Of a DNA stretch of 64,000 bases, positions 35,428-43,702 are shown piece by piece. How positions within the stretch are numbered: position 1 is the first letter of the stretch; the number at the start of each line of letters is the position of its first letter. The position numbers and the translations under genes were made by a program. Location of the stretch: positions 310,001 through 374,000 of the forward strand of contig NZ_JACGWZ010000002.1 in the NCBI RefSeq assembly GCF_014137975.1, in the 5' to 3' direction. The notes below the pieces were generated by a model. The model worked only from the letters and a program-made list of their open reading frames with translations, did no database searches and was not told where the DNA came from. This DNA is from Halosaccharopolyspora lacisalsi. Its GTDB lineage: Bacteria; Actinomycetota; Actinomycetes; Mycobacteriales; Pseudonocardiaceae.

Positions 35428-38400
35428 GTGACCGTGTCCGCTGTTTTGGTCGCCAACCGGGGCGAGATCGCGATTCGTGTCCTGCGCGCCGCCGCCGACC
35501 TCGGGCTGCGTACGGTCGCGGTGTACTCCGAGGACGACGCCACCTCCTCCCACGTCGGTAAGGCCGACGAAGCCCACGCCCTGCGGGGAGGGGGGACGGC
35601 CGCCTACCTCGACGCCGACCAGCTGATCGCTCTCGCCCGGTCCACCGGTTGTTCGATGGTGCATCCCGGATACGGGTTCCTCAGCGAAAACGCCGAGTTC
35701 GCCGCCCGGTGCTCCCGGGAGGGGCTGCGCTTCGTCGGCCCCGATCCGGAGGTGCTGCACCGCTTCGGCGACAAGCTCCGAGCCCGCGAGCTGGCCACCG
35801 AGCTCGGCGTCCCGGTGCTGCCGGGGACCACCGAGACCACGGCGCGGGCCGCCGCGGAGTTCCTGGCGGGGCTGGGGGCCGGGGGCGCGGTCATGGTCAA
35901 GGCCCTCTCCGGCGGGGGCGGTCGAGGGATGCGCCCGGCCGGGAACGCCGCGGAACTGGAGAGCGCTTTCGAACGGGCCGGCTCGGAGGCGCGCGGTGCT
36001 TTCGGCGACGGTGCCGTCTACGTCGAGCAGTACCTGCCGCGTGCCCGGCACATCGAGGTGCAGATCCTCGGTGACGGGCGGAAGGTCACGCACCTGGGGG
36101 AGCGGGACTGCAGCATTCAGCGTCGCAGGCAGAAGCTGATCGAGGTGGCTCCGGCCCCCGCCGTGTCGGCGGCCCTGCGCCACCGCATCACCACGGCGGC
36201 GGTGCGCATGGCCGAGCGCGTGAACTACGACGGAGTGGGGACCTTCGAGTTCCTCGTGGACACCGACTCCGAGCGGGAGGAGTCCTTCTTCCTGGAAGCC
36301 AACCCGAGGTTGCAGGTCGAGCACACCGTGACCGAGGAGATCACCGGCGTCGACCTCGTCCAGGCCCAACTCCGCATCGCCGCCGGTGCGGGACTGGACG
36401 AACTCGGACTGCACCGCGTCGAGGACCGGGAGCCGAACGCCTTCGCCCTCCAGGCCCGGGTGAACCTGGAAACGACCGGCGCCGACGGCACCGTGTATCC
36501 CGCGACGGGTACGCTGACCGCGTTCGAACCGCCCTCCGGCCCCGGTGTGCGGGTGGACTCGCACGGCTACACCGGCTACCACGTGGGCGCACGGTTCGAT
36601 TCGCTGCTGGCCAAGGTCGTCGTGCAGGCACCCGGTCCGGACTTCGCGGTGGTGGCGCGTCGCGCGCACCGAGCCCTGGGCGAGTTCGTGCTCGCCGGTC
36701 CCGAGGCGAACGTGCCCCTGCTGCGAGCCGTTCTCGCTCATCCCGAGTTCGTCTCCGGTGACTACGACACCGGTTTCCTCGAACGTCACCACGACGAGCT
36801 CCGCGCGGCGGAAAGGGCCGAGCGACCTCCCGAGCCCGCCGACGCCGTGGCGGTCGACGAGAGGTTCCCGGACGCGGTGGCGATGAAGGCTCCGACGGGA
36901 GCCGTGGTGCTCGACGTGCGGGTGGGGCCGGACGAGCCGGTGCGGCGCGGGCAGCCGCTGGTCGTGCTCGAAGCGATGAAGATGGAACACGTCGTCGCCG
37001 CCACCGGCGACGGCACCGTCCGCCACGTGGCCGTCCACAAGGGATACCAGGTCGACACCGGTACACCGATGGTGTTCCTGGCGGAGCGGGACGCGGAGTC
37101 GTCGCCGGAGGAGGCCACCGACGCTCCCGACGTGGACGAGATCCCCCCGAACCTGCACCAGGTTCGTCGACGCCACGCCGTCGGCCTCGACGAGGCCCGG
37201 GCGCAGGCGGTGGAACGCAGGCACGGAACGGGGCGGCGCACCGCGCGGGAGAATCTGCGCGACCTCTGCGACGAGGGGACCTTCGTCGAGTACGGAGCGC
37301 TGACCGTGGCCGCCCAGCGGCGGCGTCGGCCCGTGTCCGAGCTGATCGAACGGACCCCGGCCGACGGGCTCGTCGCCGGTGTCGGCCACGTCAACGGTGA
37401 GCGGTTCGGACCTGACCGCAGCCGCTGCGTCGTGATGTCCTACGACTACACGGTCCTGGCCGGGACCCAGGGACTGCTCAACCACCGCAAGACCGACCGG
37501 ATGCTGGAGGTCGCCGAACGCAAGCGGTTGCCGGTGGTGCTGTTCGCCGAGGGTGGAGGTGGGCGTCCCGGAGACACCGACACCACCTCCGTGTCGGGAC
37601 TGGACGTGTCCTCGTTCCAGACCTTCGGCCGCCTCAGCGGCCTGGTCCCGTTGGTCGGCATCGTCGCGGGTCGGTGCTTCGCGGGCAACGCGGCGCTGCT
37701 GGGCTGCTGCGACGTCGTCATCGCCACCCGGGACGCCACCATCGGCATGGGCGGTCCCGCCATGATCGAAGGTGGTGGGCTCGGGTCGTTCGCCCCCGAG
37801 GAGGTCGGGCCCAGCGACGTGCAGTCGGCCAACGGGGTGATCGACGTCCTCGTCGACGACGAGGCCGAGGCGGTCGCCGTCGCGAAGCGCTACCTGTCCT
37901 ACTTCCAGGGCGACGTCGCCGAGACCGAGTGCGCCGACCAGCGGCTCCTGCGACACGTGGTTCCGGAGAACCGTCGCCGTGTCTACGACGTGCGCACCGC
38001 CGTCGACGGTCTCGCCGACACCGGATCGGTGCTGGAGCTGCGCCGCGCCTTCGCCCCCGGTGCCGTGACGGCCCTGGTTCGCGTCGAGGGCCGCCCCCTC
38101 GGACTCGTCGCCAACGATCCCGCCCACCTCGGTGGTGCCATCGACCGCGACGCCGCCGACAAGATGGCCCGGTTCCTGCGGCTGTGCGAGGCGTTCGGAC
38201 TCCCGGTGATCTCGCTGTGCGACACGCCGGGGTTCATGGTCGGTCCCGAGTCCGAGAGGACGGCCACCGTGCGCCACTTCAGCCGGTTGTTCGTCACCGG
38301 TGCCAACCTGACCGTGCCGATGTGCACGATCGTGCTGCGCAAGGGCTACGGACTCGGTGCGCAGGCCATGGCGGGCGGAAGCTTCGCGGCGCCGACGGCG

Positions 38401-38697
38401 ACCGTGTCCTGGCCCACCGGGGAGATCGGTGCGATGGGTCTGGAGGGATCGGTCCGGCTGGGGTACCGGCGCGAACTGGCCGACATCACCGACCCCGAGC
38501 AGCGACAACGGGAGTTCGACCGGCTGGTCGACGAGGCGTACGAGCAGGGCAAGGCCCTCAACGCCGCCTCGGTGTTCGAACTCGACGACGTCATCGATCC
38601 CGCCGACACCCGCACCTGGATCACCGAAACCCTCGCCGGAGGTAGCCGCGGGCGTCCCCACCCGGCCAAGCGCGTCCCCTACGTCGACACCTGGTGA
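35428..38697 (+). CDS. Single-chain acyl-CoA carboxylase (biotin carboxylase + BCCP + carboxyltransferase)
   Basis: This 1089-residue protein fuses all parts of a biotin-dependent acyl-CoA carboxylase. A biotin carboxylase (residues 1 to about 450, ATP-grasp with SGGGGRGMRPAG and EANPRLQVEHTVTE) is followed by a biotinyl domain with EAMKMEH (biotinylated Lys518). The alpha and beta carboxyltransferase halves occupy about 560-1089 (GGGGRPGDTD, GVIDVLVDD, CDTPGFMVGPESE, YGLGAQAMAGG). Most actinobacterial enzymes split these into AccA and AccD; single-chain versions are rarer and known for long-chain substrates. The GTG has a GGAGG box. It is divergent from TetR and an acyl-CoA ligase. Confidence 0.93.
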   Translation: MTVSAVLVANRGEIAIRVLRAAADLGLRTVAVYSEDDATSSHVGKADEAHALRGGGTAAYLDADQLIALARSTGCSMVHPGYGFLSENAEFAARCSREGLRFVGPDPEVLHRFGDKLRARELATELGVPVLPGTTETTARAAAEFLAGLGAGGAVMVKALSGGGGRGMRPAGNAAELESAFERAGSEARGAFGDGAVYVEQYLPRARHIEVQILGDGRKVTHLGERDCSIQRRRQKLIEVAPAPAVSAALRHRITTAAVRMAERVNYDGVGTFEFLVDTDSEREESFFLEANPRLQVEHTVTEEITGVDLVQAQLRIAAGAGLDELGLHRVEDREPNAFALQARVNLETTGADGTVYPATGTLTAFEPPSGPGVRVDSHGYTGYHVGARFDSLLAKVVVQAPGPDFAVVARRAHRALGEFVLAGPEANVPLLRAVLAHPEFVSGDYDTGFLERHHDELRAAERAERPPEPADAVAVDERFPDAVAMKAPTGAVVLDVRVGPDEPVRRGQPLVVLEAMKMEHVVAATGDGTVRHVAVHKGYQVDTGTPMVFLAERDAESSPEEATDAPDVDEIPPNLHQVRRRHAVGLDEARAQAVERRHGTGRRTARENLRDLCDEGTFVEYGALTVAAQRRRRPVSELIERTPADGLVAGVGHVNGERFGPDRSRCVVMSYDYTVLAGTQGLLNHRKTDRMLEVAERKRLPVVLFAEGGGGRPGDTDTTSVSGLDVSSFQTFGRLSGLVPLVGIVAGRCFAGNAALLGCCDVVIATRDATIGMGGPAMIEGGGLGSFAPEEVGPSDVQSANGVIDVLVDDEAEAVAVAKRYLSYFQGDVAETECADQRLLRHVVPENRRRVYDVRTAVDGLADTGSVLELRRAFAPGAVTALVRVEGRPLGLVANDPAHLGGAIDRDAADKMARFLRLCEAFGLPVISLCDTPGFMVGPESERTATVRHFSRLFVTGANLTVPMCTIVLRKGYGLGAQAMAGGSFAAPTATVSWPTGEIGAMGLEGSVRLGYRRELADITDPEQRQREFDRLVDEAYEQGKALNAASVFELDDVIDPADTRTWITETLAGGSRGRPHPAKRVPYVDTW

Positions 38698-38706
38698 CGG
38701 GCACGT

Positions 38707-38742
38707 CGAGCCGGGGAGGCCTGGCGGGACCTCCCCGGCTCG
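38707..38742. terminator. Bidirectional hairpin terminator
   Basis: A perfect 13-bp stem (38707-38719 / 38730-38742) with a 10-base loop fills the gap between the convergent carboxylase and small secreted protein genes, directly adjoining the latter's stop codon. Confidence 0.7.
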
Positions 38743-39137
38743 TCACGGCGTTACCTGTCCGGTGCTGCCGAAGCTCGATTCGTCGCAGTAGTCGGTGATG
38801 CCGTCCCGGTACAGGCACACGATCACGCGAACGGACTGGTTTTCCGCGATGTCGCTGTTCTCGACGTAGTAGCAGCCGTCGCTGGATCTCGGATCCCGCA
38901 TCCCGAGAAGATACCTCCCGCTGCGGTGCTGGAGGTAGGCGACCGCGCCGTACCCGTCCGCCTGAATGTCGCAGACGTAGAGCTCGTCGCCGTGGTCCTC
39001 GAAAAAAGCCCTACCGTCGGATTTCCGTCGTCGGTGTAGAGCCATCCGATGTTCGCCGGGCCGGCGACGGCGGTTCCGCCGCCGAGCGGCAGACCTGCGG
39101 TCATGGCTACCATCGCGGTCAGTGTCCTGATTCTCAT
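38743..39137 (-). pseudogene. Small secreted protein gene with a frameshift
   Basis: The ATG at 39137 (AGGAAC box) opens a signal peptide (MRIRTLTAMVAMTAGLPLGG, then AVAGPANIGW), but after about 40 residues, near a T6 run (39002-39007), sensible coding moves to another frame. That frame gives the mature part with four Cys: DELYVCDIQADGYGAVAYL, then CYYVENSD, IVCLY and DYCDESSFG. One extra base would join them into a secreted protein of about 130 residues with probable disulfides, of a kind common in actinomycetes. It is either a pseudogene or carries a sequencing error at the homopolymer. Function unknown. Confidence 0.75.
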
Positions 39138-39406
39138 TGTTCCTGCGTCGTTCGTTTTGCGGCGACGACTCGCGGAACACCCGCGACGCGGTGGGAATTG
39201 AGGGATCGCCCCGATTTGATCGACGCGGACGGGATTTCTGATCGCGCTATCTGAATTCTCGTTCCGCGCTCGACGTAATCTATAATTCCCGGTCTTCGGG
39301 AGAAGGGCAAAGCTTCCCACGTGTGGATCCCCGATCTCTTTCGGGAGCGCTGTCGTCACGTAGCGATGTCGCGGACGGGACGACGACCTCCGGCGAGGGA
39401 GGGAGG

Positions 39407-39502
39407 TGGCGGAGGCGGACGGGAATCGAACCCGCCTGACCGAGGTACTCGGCCACGTCGGTTTTGAAGACCGCGGGGGCCACCAGGCACCCTTACGCCT
39501 CC
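39407..39502 (-). tRNA. selC: tRNA-Sec (anticodon UCA)
   Basis: On the minus strand this is a long tRNA with acceptor GGAGGCG/CGCCTCC and encoded discriminator G plus CCA. Its anticodon loop CTTCAAA has anticodon TCA. A long variable arm (about GGCCGAGTACCTCGGTC) and a T-loop TTCGATT complete it. The 90+ nt length and UCA anticodon are diagnostic of selenocysteine tRNA. It is divergent from selD with 54 bp between them. SerRS charges it with Ser and SelA converts that to Sec. Confidence 0.95.
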
Positions 39503-39556
39503 ACGATCAAGTGTACGAGAGATGCCGATCAGGCGCGCGTGGCCTAGCGTCGGCCC
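39503..39556. promoter_or_regulatory. Divergent selC/selD promoter region
   Basis: On the minus strand TACACT (39510-39515) lies eight bases before the tRNA 5' end, as a -10 box should. On the plus strand TAGCGT (39545-39550) lies six bases before the selD ATG, implying a leaderless selD message. No clear -35 boxes are seen. Confidence 0.45.
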
Positions 39557-40564
39557 ATGACCGATCTCGATGCCCCGGCGATCCCCACCTACCGGCTGAG
39601 TCAGTACGCCCACGGCGGTGGCTGCGCCTGCAAGATCCCACCCGGTGAACTGGAGTCCGTGGTTGCCGGCCTCCGGCAGGATCAACCGGAACAACTGCTG
39701 GTCGGCCTCGACGACGGCGACGACGCGGCGGCCGTGCGCATCGAGGGCGGCACCGCCGTGCTGTCCACGGCCGACTTCTTCACCCCCGTCGTCGACGACC
39801 CCTACGACTGGGGGCGGATCGCGGCGGCCAACGCCCTGTCCGACGTCTACGCGATGGGTGGTCGTCCGGTGGTCGCGGTGAACCTGCTGTCGTGGCCCCG
39901 CGAGGTGCTGCCCTTCGAGCTGGCCCGGGAGGTGCTGCGGGGCGGCGCCGACGTCGGGAGGCAGGCGGGATGCCCGGTCGCGGGCGGGCACAGCGTCGAC
40001 GATCCCGAACCGAAGTACGGCATGGCCGTGACCGGGGTCGGTGCCCCGGAGTCATTGCTGCGCAACGACTCCGGACGTGCCGGGCTGCCGTTGTCGTTGA
40101 CCAAGCCCCTGGGCATCGGGGTGCTCAACAACCGGCACAAGGCCACCGGCGAGGTCTCGACCGCGGCGGTGGCGACGATGACCACGCTCAACGCCCGTGC
40201 CGCCGAGGACGCCGTCGCGGCGGGGCTGCGGTGCGCCACCGACGTGACGGGTTTCGGGCTGCTCGGACATCTGCACAAACTCGCCCGCGCCAGCGGTGTC
40301 TCCGCGGTCGTGGACTCCTCGGCCGTGCCCTATCTGGACGGTGCTCGACAGGCGCTCCGCGACGGGTACGTCAGCGGCGGTACCCGGCGCAACCTGGACT
40401 GGGTGCGTCCGCACGTCGATCTGTCGGCCATCACGGACGACGAAGCCCTGCTGCTGGCCGACGCCCAGACCTCGGGAGGGCTGCTGGTGGCGGGGGAGGT
40501 TCCGGGAGCACCTGTGATCGGTGAGCTCGTGGCGCGCGGCGAGCACTCGATCACTGTGCGGTGA
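39557..40564 (+). CDS. selD: Selenide, water dikinase SelD
   Basis: This 335-residue AIR-synthase-fold enzyme makes selenophosphate from selenide and ATP. The active-site segment HGGGCACKIPP carries Cys (not Sec) and Lys. The ATP/metal motifs LDDGDDAAAV, TADFFTPVVDD and AGGHSVDDPEPKYG are typical. The ATG at 39557 lacks a ribosome site but sits just after a -10-like TAGCGT, so translation is probably leaderless. The 3' end overlaps the convergent TetR gene by 14 bp. Confidence 0.96.
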   Translation: MTDLDAPAIPTYRLSQYAHGGGCACKIPPGELESVVAGLRQDQPEQLLVGLDDGDDAAAVRIEGGTAVLSTADFFTPVVDDPYDWGRIAAANALSDVYAMGGRPVVAVNLLSWPREVLPFELAREVLRGGADVGRQAGCPVAGGHSVDDPEPKYGMAVTGVGAPESLLRNDSGRAGLPLSLTKPLGIGVLNNRHKATGEVSTAAVATMTTLNARAAEDAVAAGLRCATDVTGFGLLGHLHKLARASGVSAVVDSSAVPYLDGARQALRDGYVSGGTRRNLDWVRPHVDLSAITDDEALLLADAQTSGGLLVAGEVPGAPVIGELVARGEHSITVR

Positions 40565-41201
40565 ACTCCTCGGTCGCCTCCGCGAGACCGCGCGAGGTGC
40601 CGTCGATCACCTCGGTCAGCAGGTCGCGCAGGGGAGCGCCGTCGGTGCGGACCAACCACGCGTGCATGGCCGAGCCGAAGCAACTCACCAGTGTCATCGA
40701 CCACGCGCCGGGGCGCGGGTCGGTCGCTGCGTCGGTGCCCAGGTGCTCGGTGACCAGCTCCGTGACATCGCGCATCCAGCGTTGGCGCAGCAGGTGCAGC
40801 TCGTAGTCGCCGGTGTTCTCCAGTGACTGAAGCAGCTCGGCACGCAGCAGGTGTTGTTCGCGGTCGGCTTCCATGCGCTCGGCGGCGTCGAGCATCGCCG
40901 CCGTCAGCGAGCGCATCGGGTGCTCCTGCGTCGATCGCTTTCGCAACGTGAGGCGCATCTGCTCGAGTTCGCCGGTGAGATCGCCGAACAGGACCGCGTC
41001 CTTGCTCGGGAAGTACCGGAAGAACGTCCGCGGAGCGATGTCGGCCGCATCGGCGATCTGCTCCACCGTCGTGGCGTCGAAGCCCTGCTCGGTGAACAGC
41101 CGCAGCGCGGCCTCCTCGATCCCCGCCCGTGTGCGGGCGGCCTTGCGCTGGCGTCGTCCTCCGCACTCGGCGGTGTCGGTTTCCACCGGAACCGTTGTCA
41201 T
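40551..41201 (-). CDS. TetR family regulator, divergent from an efflux pump
   Basis: This 216-residue TetR protein has the HTH TTVEQIADAADIAPRTFFRYF and a helical C-terminal domain typical of AcrR/TetR_C_17-like proteins. It is divergent from a DHA2 multidrug transporter and probably represses it. The ATG at 41201 is chosen; a longer upstream extension is not supported. Its end overlaps selD in the opposite strand. I see no clean palindrome in the 104-bp shared promoter region. Confidence 0.9.
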   Translation of the reverse strand: MTTVPVETDTAECGGRRQRKAARTRAGIEEAALRLFTEQGFDATTVEQIADAADIAPRTFFRYFPSKDAVLFGDLTGELEQMRLTLRKRSTQEHPMRSLTAAMLDAAERMEADREQHLLRAELLQSLENTGDYELHLLRQRWMRDVTELVTEHLGTDAATDPRPGAWSMTLVSCFGSAMHAWLVRTDGAPLRDLLTEVIDGTSRGLAEATEEFTAQ

Positions 41202-41255
41202 GACGACAGGTTGGTGCCGTACGCGCCCAGAAGTCAACTGTGCCTATCGTCACCA

Positions 41256-41283
41256 ATGACAAATGGCAGTACTGACATATTAT
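41256..41283 (+). promoter_or_regulatory. Putative promoter of the DHA2 transporter gene
   Basis: ATGACA (-35, 41256-41261) and TATTAT (-10, 41278-41283) are spaced by 16 bp. The -10 overlaps an in-frame ATG at 41282, which argues that the true start is the downstream GTG at 41306 with its GGAGGG box. Confidence 0.55.
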
Positions 41284-41305
41284 GGGTGCGTCGGAGGGAG
41301 CACGT

Positions 41306-42979
41306 GTGTCTGCAAGCAAGGCGGCCGAAGGTCCATCGGCGGGGTCGCCGACAACGGGGGAACGAGCGGCATTAGCCGAGGGCATCGACGCGATGGTTTA
41401 CCGGCGGCGGTGGGCCACGCTGCTCGTGCTGTGCCTGGCGCTGTCGGCCACCATGCTCGCCAACACCTCGTTGAGCGTGGCCCTGCCCATGCTTTCCCGC
41501 GACCTGGGCTCTTCCACGGCCCAACAGCAGTGGTTCTCCAATGCCTACGCCCTGGTCTTCGCCGGGCTGCTGTTCACCACCTCGGCCATCGCCGACCGCT
41601 ATGGCCGCAAGCGGATGTTGCAGCTCGGGCTCGTCCTGTTCGGCGCGGTCTCGCTCTACGTCTGGCTGTTCATCGACTCCAGCATCGAACTGATCGTCGC
41701 GCGCGGGTTGCTCGGGCTCGGCGGTGCGATGATCATGCCGGTGACGCTGTCGATCCTGACCAGCGTCTTTCCCAGCGGGGAACGCACCAAGGCAGTGGGG
41801 ATCTGGGCGGCGGTCTCCGGTGCGGGCAGCGCGCTCGGCCCGGTGATCGCGGGCCTGCTCATCCAGTACTACTCCTGGGAGTCGGTCTTCGCGATCAACG
41901 TCCCCGTCGTGATCGTGGCCGTGCTGGCCGGGATCCGGTACATCCCCAGCCGCACCGGCCGCGAGGGCGGGCACGGCGGACTCGACCTGCTCGGTGCTCT
42001 GCTGTCCACGGCGGGCATCGCGCTGGTCGTCTACGCGCTCATCCGGGCTCAGGAAGTCGGGTGGACGTCCCCGCAGACACTGATCATGGTGGCGATCGGT
42101 CTCGTGTTCGTCGGCCTGTTCGTGGCCTGGGAACGGCACGTGTCCGATCCGATGCTCGACGTCCGGTTGTTCCGCAACAGCGGGTTCTCCGCCTCGGCGG
42201 TCGCGTTGACCCTGGTGTTCTTCGCGATGATCGGGGTGTTCTTCTCGCTGAGCCAGACCCTGCAGATCGTCTACGGGTACTCGCCGCTGAGCGCCTCGAC
42301 GGCCATGCTGCCCATGTCGATCATGATGATGATCGTGGCGCCGCAGGTGGCTCGCATCGTCGGGCGCTTCGGACCCCGGGTGACCATTTCCGGGGGGCTG
42401 GTGGTGGCCGCGCTGGGCATGGCGGGACTGAGCACGATGACGGTCGATTCCGGGTACTGGCACCTGCTGATTCCGCTGGCGCTGACGGCCACCGGCATGT
42501 CGCTGGCCATGGCCCCGGCCACCGACCAGCTCATGGCCAACGTGCCCAGGGAGCGCGCCGGCATGGGATCGGCCACCAACGACGTCACCCGCGAGGTCGG
42601 AGCGTCGCTGGGTGTGGCCGTGCTGGGCAGTGTGCTCGGCGGCAGCTACGCGGCGAGCCTGAGCGACTCCGTGGCCGGTCTGCCGGCCCAGGCCCAGGAG
42701 ATGGCGACGTCGTCGCTGCCGGGCGGCATGATGGTGGCCAACTCGCTGGGCGAGCGCGGTCAGGCGCTGGCCCAGGACGTCATGACCTCGTGGATGAGCG
42801 CCTCCCAGCTGGCCTACCTGGCCGGGGCCGGGCTGATCCTGGTCGCCGCGATCGTGGCCTGGTTCTTCCTGCCCCGCACCACCGGGGGCACGGAGACCGA
42901 GACATCCTCGCACCCCGAGTCCGAGTCCGAGTCCGAGTCCGAGTCCGAGTCCGTGGATGGGGACGTCTCGGCGCGCTGA
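41306..42979 (+). CDS. MFS drug efflux transporter, DHA2 (14-helix) family
   Basis: This 557-residue transporter has 14 predicted helices. It shows the A-motif ADRYGRKRM after helix 2, the antiporter-type GPVIAGLLIQYYSW motif C in helix 5, and the large DHA2 layout of SmvA/QacA-type drug:proton antiporters. The GTG at 41306 (GGAGGG box) is preferred over the ATG at 41282, which lies inside the -10 box. The C-terminus ends in an acidic Ser-Glu repeat encoded by six CCGAGT units. It is divergent from and probably repressed by the TetR at 40551. Confidence 0.93.
   Translation: MSASKAAEGPSAGSPTTGERAALAEGIDAMVYRRRWATLLVLCLALSATMLANTSLSVALPMLSRDLGSSTAQQQWFSNAYALVFAGLLFTTSAIADRYGRKRMLQLGLVLFGAVSLYVWLFIDSSIELIVARGLLGLGGAMIMPVTLSILTSVFPSGERTKAVGIWAAVSGAGSALGPVIAGLLIQYYSWESVFAINVPVVIVAVLAGIRYIPSRTGREGGHGGLDLLGALLSTAGIALVVYALIRAQEVGWTSPQTLIMVAIGLVFVGLFVAWERHVSDPMLDVRLFRNSGFSASAVALTLVFFAMIGVFFSLSQTLQIVYGYSPLSASTAMLPMSIMMMIVAPQVARIVGRFGPRVTISGGLVVAALGMAGLSTMTVDSGYWHLLIPLALTATGMSLAMAPATDQLMANVPRERAGMGSATNDVTREVGASLGVAVLGSVLGGSYAASLSDSVAGLPAQAQEMATSSLPGGMMVANSLGERGQALAQDVMTSWMSASQLAYLAGAGLILVAAIVAWFFLPRTTGGTETETSSHPESESESESESESVDGDVSAR
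42915..42950 (+). repeat. Hexanucleotide tandem repeat (CCGAGT)6
   Basis: Six exact CCGAGT copies encode a (Ser-Glu) run at the cytoplasmic C-terminus of the transporter. The repeat length is a multiple of three, so copy-number change would lengthen or shorten the acidic tail without breaking the frame. Confidence 0.9.
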
Positions 42980-43090
42980 TCATCGACAGCGCTCGTGGCG
43001 GACGCGTTCGCCGAGTCCGTAGAATGGAGTTCTCAACTACTGTGTCCGGTCCCGTGACGGGGCCGGGCACGCTCCTCCGAGAGGTGCAAC

Positions 43091-43357
43091 ATGATCGGAT
43101 TCATCGTCGCCGGAGTGGTCATCGGTGCCCTGGCGCGTCTGATCAAGCCCGGTAAGCAGAACCTCGGCATCCTGGCAACCCTGCTGTTGGGGCTCGTCGG
43201 CTCCGTTGTCGGAGGTGTGGTGGCGAACCTGCTGGGGACGGGAGGCGTTTTCGAGCTCAACGTGCTCGGTTTCGTCGTCGCCGTCGTCGTCTCGGTCGCC
43301 CTGATAGGCAGTGCGGAGAGCATCGCCGGGTCACGCCGCAAACGCGAGGTCCACTGA
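43091..43357 (+). CDS. GlsB/YeaQ/YmgE family stress-response membrane protein
   Basis: This 88-residue protein has three hydrophobic helices rich in Gly and Val and the family pattern IGALARLIKPGKQNLGILATLLLGLVGS. Members are small membrane proteins linked to stress responses; mechanism is unknown. The ATG has GAGAGGTG upstream. A palindromic hairpin directly follows the stop. Confidence 0.9.
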   Translation: MIGFIVAGVVIGALARLIKPGKQNLGILATLLLGLVGSVVGGVVANLLGTGGVFELNVLGFVVAVVVSVALIGSAESIAGSRRKREVH

Positions 43358-43360
43358 GTT

Positions 43361-43380
43361 CCGGTTTCGCGCGAAACCGG
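43361..43380 (+). terminator. Palindromic hairpin after the GlsB-like gene
   Basis: CCGGTTTCGC-GCGAAACCGG is a perfect 20-bp palindrome (8-bp stem, 4-base loop) three bases past the stop codon. Confidence 0.6.
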
Positions 43381-43405
43381 GTAACCACTGAACATTAGTC
43401 GAGGC

Positions 43406-43607
43406 TTACCTCGTGTGATGGCCGGTGCGGAGGCTGGTCAGGAATTCGTTCCATCGGGTGGGGGTGAACACCGGCGCGCCGCCGGCGGGATCCTTTCGAG
43501 TCCCGCGTCACCACGGCCCGGTCACCGAGGGCGACCTCCACGCAGTTGGTTTGTGTGCTGCTGCTCTTGCGCCAGCTCGCTCGGGTTCAGCCCGCCGAGA
43601 TGGCGCT
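43406..43607 (-). pseudogene. DUF397 relic
   Basis: Read on the minus strand, the stretch gives SAISAG-stop-TRASWRKSSSTQTNCVEVALGD, then RAVVTRDSK, a frameshift, and DPAGGAPVFTPTRWNEFLTS, which is the signature of DUF397 proteins (WRKSS...NCVEVA...VRDSKDP). It carries an in-frame TGA (43587-43589) and one extra base in TCGAAAGGATCC (about 43490). No start codon is obvious. DUF397 proteins usually pair with an XRE regulator, which is absent here. Confidence 0.75.
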
Positions 43608-43702
43608 CGGAGGGTCTTGGATTCGCTGCTTCGCGTGCGGCCGGTTTCCGGGGAGAGACCAGCCGCACACGGGGTTCGCGGGACTTGGTGGAGAACCCGC
43701 GC

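Noticed and set aside
34714-38661. A 1315-codon open frame opposite the acyl-CoA carboxylase
   Set aside because: Only its last part is real (the TetR gene). The rest is the antisense shadow of the carboxylase, which has strong motifs on the plus strand; long antisense frames are normal at this GC content.
41282-41284. ATG at 41282 as the start of the DHA2 transporter
   Set aside because: It lies within the probable -10 hexamer, and the GTG at 41306 has a much better ribosome site.
43394-43412. Possible second iron box (TTAGTCGAGGCTTACCTCG)
   Set aside because: Only about 14 of 19 positions fit the IdeR/DtxR consensus, the outer arms fail, and it lies downstream of a dead gene.
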